From assembly GCA_019009955.1 (NCBI GenBank), contig CM032228.1, positions 98,274,501-98,338,500 on the forward strand: DNA of 64,000 nucleotides, in the 5' to 3' direction. The notes beneath the pieces are model-generated. The model saw only the letters and a list, made by a program, of their open reading frames with translations, did not search any database and had not been told where the DNA came from. Each line of letters begins with the position of its first letter. The first letter of the stretch is position 1. Shown one piece after another: positions 55,453-64,000 of this stretch. The position numbers and the translations under genes are program-made. This DNA comes from Riptortus pedestris (taxonomy: Eukaryota > Arthropoda > Insecta > Hemiptera > Alydidae).

Positions 55453-56800
55453 AGACGAACAGGAGTGGGGGTTATAAGGGAAGCCTGAAATTAAAAATAG
55501 CGATATTTCGTTTCCTATTGCTTTTTTGGCAATTATGCACATAACAAAAGTTGTTTATTTTGTTATTTAGAGTAACTTTTGTTATATACCTTTTTTTCGT
55601 ATACCGAATTATAAACGAGATATACGCTAAAACCTATAGCGGAAGTGAACAATTTTATTTGGGACAAAAGACCTAACCGAAATAAATAGAACTCGGTATG
55701 TGTATTAGCACGAATGCTTTCAATATAACAAGCCATACCAACATTTCTAGGGACGGGCAGGAGTGGGGGTTATAAGGGAAGCCAGAAATTCAAAATAGCG
55801 ATATTTCGTTTCCTATTGGTTTTTTGGCAAATATGAACATAACTAAAGTTGTTTATTTTGTTATTTAGAGTAACTTTTGTTATATACACTTTTTTCTTAT
55901 ACCGAATTATAAACGAGTTATACGCTAAAAACTATAGCGGGAGTCCACAATTTTATTTGGCACAAAAGACCCAACCGAAATAAATAAAACTCGGTATGTG
56001 TATTAGCACGATCGCTTTCATTATAACAAGCCATACCAACATTTATAGGGATGGGCAGGAGTGGGGGTTGTAACGGAGGCCTGAATTTAAAAATCGCGGT
56101 ATTTCTTTTTCTATTCGTTTTTCGTCAAATATGAACATAACAAAAGTTGTTTATTTAGTTATTTAGAGTAACTTTTGTGATATACTTTTTTTGTCTTATA
56201 CCTAAGTATAAATGAGTTATACGTTAAAAACTACTGCGGAAGTCAACAATTTTATTTGGCACAAAAACTCAACCGAACTAAACCAAACTCGGTATGTGTA
56301 TTAGCACGATCGCTTTCATTATAACAAGCCATACCAACATTTCTAGGGACGGGCAGGAGTGGGGGTTGTAACGGAGGCCTGAATTTAAAAATCGCGGTAT
56401 TTCTTTTTTTTTTTCTATTCTATTCGTTTTTCGTCAAATATGAACATAACAAAAGTTGTTTATTTAGTTATTTAGAGTAACTTTTGTGATATTCATTTTT
56501 GTCTTTCAACAAAGTATAAACGAGATATACACTATAAACTAAAGCAGGAGTCAATTATTTCATTGGGCGGTAACGATTGAACCGAACTTAACAAAACTCA
56601 GTATGTCAATTAGCATTAATTCTTCCACGATTATAAGCTATATTAATTTTTTTAGGTTAGAACGGGAGTGGGGGTTATAAGGGAGGCCTGAAATAAAAAT
56701 TCGCGATATTTCGTTGTCTATTTGTTTTTCGACAAACATGCACATAACAAAAGTTGTTTACTTTGTTATTTAGATGAACTTTTGTTTTATACATTTCTCC
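55453..56800 (+). repeat. Tandem 300-bp units within Helitron a
   Basis: The string GGGCAGGAGTGGGGGTTATA or a close variant starts units near 55455, 55752, 56048, 56347 and 56658. Each unit holds a perfect 12-base inverted repeat (ATAACAAAAGTT ... AACTTTTGTTAT) about 20 bases apart. The units differ by scattered substitutions, and the third and fourth are nearly alike, which points to amplification inside the element. Confidence 0.88.
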
Positions 56801-56949
56801 AGGAACAATGTGTGGAGCAAGTAATTTGCGTAGAAATATTGATATGCTCAACAATTCATTCCAATTTGAACTATGAGGTTCCTCACCTGGAAAAATTAAT
56901 TCAAATCTTTGTTAATATTTTGTCCTTAATAACTGAAATCTATGCATAA
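56800..56949 (+). other. Short conserved frame in the 3' part of Helitron a; possible captured exon fragment
   Basis: After a pyrimidine-rich run and TTCTCCAG (a good splice acceptor) comes an open frame QEQCVEQVICVEILICSTIH, then YEVPHLEKLIQI and a stop (IYA, TAA). The copy at 47036-47190 keeps the same frame with two amino-acid-level differences at most. Helitrons are known to capture gene fragments, but the peptide matches nothing I know. Confidence 0.3.
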
Positions 56950-57274
56950 TGCACAAGATACGGGAAAAATGACAATTTGGAGGTCAGTGAAGACTTACAT
57001 AAAAAATAATTTTATTATTAACTAATGCCAAAAACGGGTATTAACCCTAAACACTGGGAAGGATAAATGTCAAAATATTGTGCAAATTAAAGCCTTGCCA
57101 AAAACATACCCTCACCATTCAGTCTCAAATCAATTCCCGGGCGAAGCCGGGTATCTAAGCTAGTTAGCAATAAACTTGATCATCATGGAAATTGAATAAT
57201 ATCTTCATTTGAACATTTGAAAAAAAAAAAAATAGACACTGCTGTAAAAACCACCGATAAAACACCCGTAACTG

Positions 57275-57277
<3 letters not shown>

Positions 57278-57327
<50 letters not shown>
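57278..57327. repeat. (TA)n array abutting Helitron b
   Basis: TA array ending exactly at the CTAG terminus of the minus-strand Helitron b. Confidence 0.95.
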
Positions 57328-57328
<1 letters not shown>

Positions 57329-58100
57329 TAGATAACCCGGCAAACGTTGTTTTGCCATATAAATTATTTCTAGTTTCTAGATAAATTCTAGTGTAGACAA
57401 AAAGCAACTTACTTATTATAAGCGTGTATGTGGTATATGCATGAGATAGGCATGGAGCGCTATGAACGATAAGGGAATATAAATAAGTTATAATTTATTT
57501 CTTAAAATTACATATCACATTTATTAATTACGTCAGTAACACTAACAAACAACATCAATATTTTAATGCTATAGCGTGAACAATATTTTTTGTTAGCCCA
57601 TCTTTAGCGAGCACAAACAAACTGGATGGTTTACCCACTCGAGAGCATGCTACGTACAATTGCCCGAGTGAAAAACATAGTGTACTCAAATCTAAGCCAC
57701 AAATAGACATCGTTTGGCCTTAGGATTTGTTGATTTTCATTGCAAATTGAAATTTTAATCGAAGTACCTATAATTGATCAGTTGTCGAGCCGGATGATAA
57801 TGACTAAATTACTAAAATGGCTATAAAAAAATAGGGGTTGGTGATAAAAAGTAAAAATTTAGGGTTGTATGTATTTTTTAATGCCACATTATAAAAAAAT
57901 AAAAACAAAATATTTCGTCCGAAAATTAAAAAAAAAAATGTTAAGGGTGAACAACCCTTATCAATTAGGGGTATGAAAAATAGATAGTAGCCAATTCTCA
58001 GACCTACTGAATACGCATATAAAATTTGGTAAAAATCGGTAAAGCCGTTTCGGAGGAGTACGCTAACTAACATTGTGACATGGAAATTTTATATATTAGA
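57328..58100 (-). mobile_element. Helitron b, non-autonomous copy 2 (uninterrupted)
   Basis: On the minus strand: TCTAATATATAAAATTTCCA, ACTCCTCCGAAACGGC, a CCCTAATTGATAAGGG stretch, the helicase remnant, and the stem GGCAAAACAACGTTTGCC then GGGTTATCTAG, followed by T and a TA array. At 773 bp it is the same deletion derivative as 18655-19717. It retains the SINE-free target (57468-57480) that is duplicated in that copy. Confidence 0.9.
57555..57765 (-). pseudogene. Helitron Pif1-type helicase, C-terminal remnant
   Basis: The minus frame reads KFQFAMKINKS, a stop in place of Gln, GQTMSICGLDLSTLCFSLGQ, LYVACSRVGKPSSLFVLAKD and finally IVHAIALKY with a stop at 57555-57557. FAMxINKSQGQT is a conserved Helitron helicase motif, and here its Gln codon CAA has become TAA. 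The rest of the protein is absent. It reaches further upstream than the copy at 19180-19340. Confidence 0.88.
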
Positions 58101-58104
58101 TATA

Positions 58105-59210
58105 AAATAAGGGCATAACCCTTTCTGGGATAAAAAAAATACAGAGGATAACTCATTGCTAAGCCAGACAAATTTCTTTCTGAATAGCGAATCTCATTTC
58201 TTTTTTATTTCAATTTTAATGTATTCATTTTTTCTTTTGTAATTTCAGAATAGATAAAAATATAACTTATATTCTTAACCATTAATATTTTTTGCTAAAT
58301 TTTATCACAAAAATAAGATCCATTACTTTGTAACATATGTTAGACCTAAATATAATTAGCGTAAAGACAAATTACAAAAAAATAATTTGCCATTAATTTT
58401 GGTAATTTATTCCACTAGCTGTATCGAAAATAATTGAATGTTTTTACCAAAATGTTTTCTGAAAATATATGACACTATCTTTATATAATATGAATATGTA
58501 CGTATATAGACCACATTTTCGTCATGCAGTAGGTAGATTAGAGGTGGACATTTGGAGATATTTTTCGAATGTCTCGTAAAACATTTGTAATAATATAATT
58601 CATAAACACCAGTAATAATTTAACGCCTTTTCGTTCGCAGTATTTATAAAATAACAATTACACATTCAAAATCTTGTATAAGATCAATTCCTTTGATGTA
58701 AATTACAATAAGAAATAAGTTCAACGTTCCTGGAAATTTCTGAATCAACTGTAAAGGAAAATTATGATAACGAGAAAGACTGTTCATCTGTAGTTCTTTG
58801 TTTGCAGGATACGAATAAGCAAAATTAGAAGAAGTACTGATAACAACAACTTGGGGAAGTTAAAAGCTTAATATTTGCCTGCGTTACTTCATATTTTACA
58901 CAAAGGAATAACTTTCTGAAGTACCCTCCCTCTTAATTGAAAGTTTATAAACCCCTAGTAGAAGTTTTGAACTGATTAAATTTCTTACCTTAGAGAAAGT
59001 ATTATTTATTATTAATTGGTTAATTCATAATTTTCCAATGAGAAATATTCCAAACCAAGACAATTTAATATAATGTTATACATTGTTAGAAAGGTGGACT
59101 CAAACCACTTTGTATATCTAACCACGACTTCTCTACTCGCTCACGAGAATGGGGACTTTCTTTAATATCAATCTCTCTAATAAAATCCTTAGTCCAGCCC
59201 GCAAGAATAC
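58105..59210. other. AT-rich DNA with one element fragment
   Basis: At 58507-58583 GACCACATTTTCGTCATGCA, GTAGGTAGATTAGAGGTGGA and TTTGGAGATATTTTTCGA form a minus-strand AGCAGA-element fragment. Nothing else was recognised. Confidence 0.45.
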
Positions 59211-59214
59211 CTTC

Positions 59215-59304
59215 GTTATCAATAGATAACCTGTCCATTGATCCCAACCAGTAGATGACGAAAATGAGGTCAAAATTATCTGTTTGTATATATGTATGAA
59301 TGTA

Positions 59305-59314
<10 letters not shown>
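59215..59314 (+). mobile_element. AGCAGA element, left-part fragment beside Helitron a
   Basis: CCTGTCCATTGATCCCAACC and AGTAGATGACGAAAATGAGG (plus orientation) lead into a TA-rich array, after which Helitron a begins. This is the third case of this junction. Confidence 0.7.
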
Positions 59315-59340
<26 letters not shown>

Positions 59341-59350
<10 letters not shown>

Positions 59351-60600
59351 TAAAAATAAAATTGTAACCTCTGTTTGTACATGATTTTTTTCTTGAAATT
59401 TCAAGGTACTTTTTCGTTTCACATGCCATAGACACGATATCTGCAATTAAATTCTTTGATTTCTGTTTGTTTGTTACCTTGACTTTAGGCTATATTAATA
59501 TTCTCTGAGACGAACAGGAGTGGGGGTTATAAGAAAGGCCTGAAAATAAAAATAGCAATATTTCACTTCGTATTGCTTTTTTCAGCAAATATACACATAA
59601 CAAACGTTGTTAATTTTGTTATTTAGAGTAACTTTTGTTATATATACTTTTGTCGTATATCGAAGTATAAATGAGTTATACTCTAAAAACTATAGTGGGA
59701 GTCAACAATTTTATTTGGCACTAATGACTAAACCGATCTAAAGAAAACTCGATATGTGTATTAGCACTAACTCTTCCATGATAATAAGCTGTACCATAAT
59801 TTCTAGGGACGAGCAGGAGTGGAGGTTGTAAAGGAGTCCTAAAATTAAAAATAGGGATATTTCGTTTCCCATTGGCTTTTCAGCAAATATGCAAATGACA
59901 AAAGTTGTTTATTTTGTTATTTATAACAACTTTTGTTATATTCAATTTGTCGTATAACAAAGTATGAATGAGATACATACTAAAAACTAATGCGGGGGCA
60001 ACAATTTTTTAGTTATTTTATTAGTTTTATTAGTTTTTTTTATTGGTTACTAACGATAGAACCGATCTTAACAAAATTTGGTATTTGTATTAGCATTAAT
60101 TGTTTCATCATTATAAGCTATATTAAAATATTTAGGTTCAAACGGGAGTAGGGGTTATAAGGAGGTCTGAAATGAAAAATTGCGATATTCCGTTCTCCAT
60201 TGGTTTTTCAACACATGCACGTAACAAACGTTGTTTATTATGTTATTTAAAGTAACTTTTGTTATATATACTTTTTTCGTATGCCGAAGTATAATCGAGG
60301 TATACGCTAAAACCTATAGCGGAAGTCAACAATTTTATTGGGCGCAAAACACAACCGTATTAAATAAAACTCGGTATGTGATTTAGCATCCACTCCTCCA
60401 TGAAAATAATCTATGCTAACATTTTTACGGAGGAAAAGAAGGGGGGGGGTTATCCGGGAAGCCTATTATCTCATGCACATTACTATATTTGAAGGTTTTA
60501 ATTTGTTATTTAAAGTAACTTTTGATGAGTCCACTTTTGTCGTTTAACAAAGTATAAACGAGATATACGCTAAAACTATAGCGGGAGTAACCATTTGTGT
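59341..60600 (+). mobile_element. Helitron a, 3'-truncated copy
   Basis: From TAAAATAAAATTGTAACCTC through TTTTTTTCTTGAAATTTCAA, several tandem units (starts near 59504, 59810, 60130 and 60425) and repeated AACAAACGTTGTT / AACTTTTGTTATA hairpins. The sequence fades near 60600 without the terminal hairpin. It is more diverged than the 55202-57163 copy. Confidence 0.82.
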
Positions 60601-60604
60601 TAGT

Positions 60605-60890
60605 ACTAATTAATGTTTATTTAATATAAACGTAATAATGTTATGTTTTTAGACTTATATGGCAGTTCTATGTATAATTCAGATTAGTGAAGTTATAAAT
60701 CTTAGCAACCCCCCCCCCCCCCAAATCCTTTAATATTTCTTTTCATGAGGAGATAACGTAATTTATTTCCAATGGAAATGTAAACTGTAAGAGCATTTTC
60801 ATATTCAATTTTTGAGTGGCTTCATTTAACTTCAACATGTCTGATGTCGGAATCTTTAAGATTTAAGTGAAATTGTTTATTTGACCCCCG
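60605..60890. other. Unassigned DNA with a C-run
   Basis: Fourteen C in a row near 60709-60722. No gene recognised. Confidence 0.4.
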
Positions 60891-60892
60891 CA

Positions 60893-60945
60893 ACCTGGGA
60901 AATCTGCTTTGTTTACACAGCCCCTGCTTGGGGAACGTTTGACAT
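60893..60945 (+). mobile_element. AGCAGA element, right-end fragment
   Basis: ACCTGGGAAATCTGCTTTGT, TTACACAGCCCCTGC and TTGGGGAACG match the right terminus (GGGAAATCTGCTTAGTTTAC, GCAGCCCCTGC, GTGACGGAC). The hairpin is partly mutated and the rest of the element is missing. Confidence 0.65.
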
Positions 60946-60949
60946 TACC

Positions 60950-61192
60950 GAACCATCTTTGGAATATTATTCTCACCAATCTTATAAGCCTATTAGCCAG
61001 TGTCCTTAGAGACCTTAAATTCTCTACATCGTCATAGACCTGATCAGATCGAGGTTGCTGGATCTGCTCAACAGATAGACTAAAGCCAAGATATTGTGGA
61101 TAGAGGTCCATGACTCATATGTGCTCCTGATAGTAATATGTATATATCACTATACGCTTATAAAATTGAAATAAGGGATCATCAAAACTACT
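60950..61192. other. Unassigned DNA
   Basis: The minus frame 60863-61111 overlaps the AGCAGA-element end and has no known match. Confidence 0.35.
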
Positions 61193-61195
61193 GGT

Positions 61196-61392
61196 TATCA
61201 AGTTACCTAGCCTATATCAATTCTCGAAAAGGAGCAATAATAGCATATACCTCTAGAAGGAATTCTCTAAACCTCGGCACTAAGAATTTACTTGGTGCAA
61301 GCTCAATAAATAAAATCCCTAGCCCCACTCTGGCCAGGAAAAGGTGACAACCTGCCACAACAGCCATTGTAGCGTAAAGCAGAAGTTTATAA
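61196..61392 (+). mobile_element. tRNA-derived SINE, degenerate copy
   Basis: ATCAATTCTCGAAAAGGAGC occupies the B-box area, then AATTTACTTGGTGCAAGCTC, ATAAAATCCCTAGCCCCAC and TCTGGCCAGGAAAAGGTGAC follow the SINE body in plus orientation, to a TAGCGTAAAGCAGAAGTTTATAAA tail. Confidence 0.5.
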
Positions 61393-61394
61393 AT

Positions 61395-61670
61395 TCCATT
61401 TATAACTCATTCCCTTTGGATTGGTGGTTTGATTGTAGAGTTGTGGTGAGTGAGTGCGGACATGTGGAAGACACGATGCAGGATTTATTTGGAGTCATAG
61501 AATGGGGGCCTTGAGAATGCAGGCAAGGTCAGCCTCCATGTGCAGTATCTTGGAAATACAGACGTGACCTGATTCTTACAACGTCACTATCAATGGATCA
61601 GGTGCCAACTGAATGCATAATTCATGAACTAGCTCTAGCCTCTAAATATTGACACTCATTAATTCATAAT
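61395..61670. other. Unassigned, slightly GC-richer DNA
   Basis: 61430-61600 is richer in G than its flanks, but no frame or repeat was recognised. Confidence 0.35.
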
Positions 61671-61674
61671 AAAA

Positions 61675-62264
61675 GTCCGTCACGCAGGTGCTGCGTAAAC
61701 TAAGTAGATTTCCCACGTAAAGTTATGCAATAGAGAAATCTCCATAAGAGTGCCGAACCGTTACAGAAGCGATCGAACTTGCTTTCGGCGGGAACGAATA
61801 TAAGCGACCATACCTCGTTCGTCACACTTAATGAAAATGCAAATATCTCGGTTAATATTCAAGATTGAGAATAAATGTATATGACAATATGTATAGTACA
61901 TTTAATTTGCAATAAGATTGGTTCTATACAATTCTTCGATCCGACTTATAAACGTAGATATTTCGTATTTTCGAAATCCCCCTCCCTCTAAACCCTCCTC
62001 CCACTGGTCCGATTTCAGACCGTTAACGAACTTGATCTTTCTTTTTACATAAAACGATGAAATACCAAGTTTGTTGACGATTAAACAAAAGAGGTAGAGC
62101 GGTAACTGACAAATATATATATATATATATATATACATACAGTTTTGAGCGTACCTCATTATCGCCAAATCCTAGGTAGGATCGATGGACATTTGAAGAA
62201 AAATGTCGAAAACCGCGTAATGAGTACGACCTCAATAGCTGAGTTCCCTTAAGGGAAATATGCT
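61675..62264 (-). mobile_element. AGCAGA element, near-complete copy
   Basis: An AAAA flank, GTCCGTCACGCAGGTGCTGC, AAACTAAGTAGATTTCCCAC, AATATCTCGGTTAATATTCA, CTCCCACTGGTCCGATTTCA, a (TA)n array (62112-62135), CTAGGTAGGATCGATGGACA, AGTACGACCTCAATAGCTGA, TTCCCTTAAGGGAAATATGC and a trailing AAAA. At 590 bp it matches the 16661-17262 copy block for block; part of the CTAGAGCGG block is deleted. Confidence 0.83.
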
Positions 62265-62269
62265 AAAAC

Positions 62270-63500
62270 TATTAACTTACTGGTATAAATTTCTCTACTT
62301 TTGGATTTGTCATTGGCAAATAGAATGAATTGGAACCGAGCTACTGCGCACAACACGATTTTTTACTAAGAAATTAAATTATATTCAAGGATTTGGGCAT
62401 TTTATGGGCCTACCTCGTCTAACGGGACATATACACAAATAAGAAAATATTTAAAATTTACGAATGATTTTGAGGTGAAAATTTGGGATAAAAAGAAAAT
62501 CTTTGGCTCAACCTCCTATGATGGAAGGTCTGCTTGCGTATTCCCTGATGAATTGGGCCATTCAGACCAGTGATTGCAATACTTGCTTCACCCTCAACCC
62601 TAAGAGAACTTAATGGGAAATGATAGAATTCCGACTTAGAACCAACCTCGGTAACGGAACAACTAATCATTTAGTGTGCGATCTTCAGCCTCGATTTCAA
62701 CTCCCCTAGAAATCGATATGATTACCCATTGTATCACATGTACTTATATGTGTGTGATTCTACTTACTAGTTTGTCAGTAACTGAGAACAACCTACCAAC
62801 AATATATACTACAAAATAATTAAAAGCATAAAAAAAATTCAGAGGAAGTTACAAAAAGACTCTCAAGGAACATTAATTAATAATAAATTAGTAATTATGA
62901 GTTATCTATATTCATATTTCTTACACAATACTATTATTTTTTTTTTAAATCATAGACCATGACTGATAAATAATGTATAAAAAAACACTATTTAAAATTA
63001 AGTTTCCAATAGTGAAATCTAGAATAATCAATAATCCCAGCGATATCAAGAGTTACTCTACTAAATAATTGTATTATTCTCCTTAAAATTAAAAAAATAA
63101 TAATGTCTTGTCAATGACTAAAAACAACTAAAACAAACAACTACTTAACAAACTAAGTACTATTTGTACATTAGTAATAAGAAAAGTACTTCTTGAAGCT
63201 TTCATTAAAAATGTCCAGTCTATTATTTCAAACTGAACCGATGTTAACATTATTAAATTTTTTTTAGGTTTGGCAAGTCTGGGTGTATCCGTGTTTATTT
63301 AAGTGTCAGGTATCTAGGTATCTGGTAAATAGTGTTTTAGTATGGAATCAGACTGATATAATTAATGAAGAAATCGTCAGGTCCAATTAATTTGTTATTT
63401 TTTTTATCACTTATATGTTATTTTGCAACTTTACGTATTGAAACCTTTTCTACTTGTGTTTTCATTTGCATGGATGTATAGCTTGAATATGTTTAGTTGC
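62270..63500. other. AT-rich DNA, nothing recognised
   Basis: The minus frame 62458-62670 (70 codons) has no known match. Confidence 0.4.
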
Positions 63501-63505
63501 ATTTT

Positions 63506-63621
63506 AGCAGATTTCCCCTAAGGGAAATCTGCTATTGAGGTCGTACTCACACGCGAGTTTTGACAAATTTCCTCAAATGTCCATCGATCCTACCCAGGAG
63601 ATGACGAAAATGAGGTCCGTT

Positions 63622-63682
<61 letters not shown>

Positions 63683-63891
63683 TGTTTACGTTCTAGAGGT
63701 CGCAATTTTTGTTTGATCGTTACCAAACTCCATATTTATTTGTTTTATGTAAAAAGGAAGATCAAGTTCGTTAATGGCTGAAATCGTACCAGGTAATGTT
63801 GTGTTACAGTATGTATATTTATTTATTATTAAAATTCACGAGGGAAATCTGCTTAGTTTACGCAGCCCCTGCGTGACGGACTTTTTTTTTT
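63506..63891 (+). mobile_element. AGCAGA element, internally deleted copy with both ends
   Basis: After TTTT the left palindrome (AGCAGATTTCCCCTAAGGGA) leads through GAGGTCGTACTCACACGCGA, ATCGATCCTACCCAGGAGAT and a (TA)n array (63624-63679) to AAGATCAAGTTCGTTAATGG. The middle is then missing and the right end follows: GGGAAATCTGCTTAGTTTAC, GCAGCCCCTGC, GTGACGGAC and a run of T. At 376 bp plus T-run it shows the minimal parts a mobile copy may need. Confidence 0.82.
63624..63679. repeat. (TA)n array inside AGCAGA element
   Basis: Central TA array of the copy at 63506-63891. Confidence 0.95.
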
Positions 63892-64000
63892 GACAGGCAA
63901 TCCCAAAACAATAATCTTATGGTATCCAATAAAAATAATTTAGTTTGAAAAGACACCTTTCATATTTATACTTAATTAGTTTTTAATAAATATTGTTATA

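Larger units (their letters stand above)
55202..57163 (+). mobile_element. Helitron a, complete non-autonomous copy
   Basis: Starts TCTATATATATATAAAATTG after an A and ends with hairpin CCCGG-GCGAAG-CCGGG, GTATCTAAG and CTAG before a T. This satisfies the Helitron rules (5' TC, 3' hairpin plus CTRR, insertion between A and T, no target duplication). Inside are a (GTTT)n array near 55323-55352, five tandem units of about 300 bp, and a unique 3' part. There is no Rep or helicase, so it depends on enzymes from another element. The almost intact ends suggest recent activity. Confidence 0.9.

Noticed and set aside
57804..58073. 89-codon minus frame, also seen at 19493-19690
   Set aside because: It lies in the non-coding 5' part of Helitron b and is shared only because both copies descend from one element. 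The known helicase part is in another frame.
1..64000. CRISPR array, operons, ribosome binding sites or prophage
   Set aside because: No spaced direct repeats of that type, no dense coding and clear eukaryotic mobile elements. Prokaryotic features are not expected and none was seen.

Overview
The window is non-coding, strongly AT-rich eukaryotic DNA that reads as an intergenic or intronic stretch of an invertebrate genome. An arthropod, probably an insect, is my best guess from the mix of mobile elements: Helitrons with a Pif1 helicase tail, Penelope-like and RNase H-bearing non-LTR retrotransposons, and a mariner-type relic. I found no intact host protein gene, no rRNA or tRNA gene, no operon and no CRISPR array. 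All recognisable coding sequence belongs to decayed or truncated mobile elements.

Layout. The first 12.5 kb is mostly unassigned single-copy-looking AT-rich DNA with long (TA)n, (CT)n and (GT)n tracts, one small GC-richer two-strand ORF block near 3.5 kb, and one half of a GC-richer repeat pair near 7.4 kb. From 12.5 to 19.7 kb the DNA is mobile-element rich: an RNase H-bearing non-LTR ORF2 tail, two copies of a family I call the AGCAGA element, a reverse transcriptase fragment, and a Helitron (b type) with a tRNA-derived SINE inside it. From 20 to 45 kb there are scattered remnants: an AGCAGA element, a retroelement C-terminus, SINE copies, a Penelope-type 3' end, and a mariner-type deletion derivative with good terminal inverted repeats. 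From 45 to 64 kb mobile elements dominate: a Penelope-like element with GIY-YIG endonuclease, four Helitron (a type) copies, another non-LTR tail, a second Helitron b, several SINEs and many AGCAGA elements.

How the parts relate. Three families explain most of the repeated structure. (1) The AGCAGA element (about 0.4-0.7 kb) has a palindromic left end, a central (TA)n array, and a right end with a 12-base inverted copy of the left terminus, then a GC hairpin and a T-run. This plan resembles Helentron-related DINE/HINE elements. (2) Helitron a starts TCTATATA, ends in a GC hairpin plus CTAG, and carries tandem units of about 300 bp with an internal hairpin. Helitron b is a short derivative that keeps only the end of the Pif1 helicase. 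(3) A tRNA-derived SINE has a B box and a 13-bp target duplication in the one copy that can be checked against an empty site in the same window. Both Helitrons repeatedly sit inside or beside (TA)n arrays, several of which belong to AGCAGA elements, so one family seems to supply landing sites for the other.

All calls come from reading the sequence by eye. Ends of degenerate copies are approximate.
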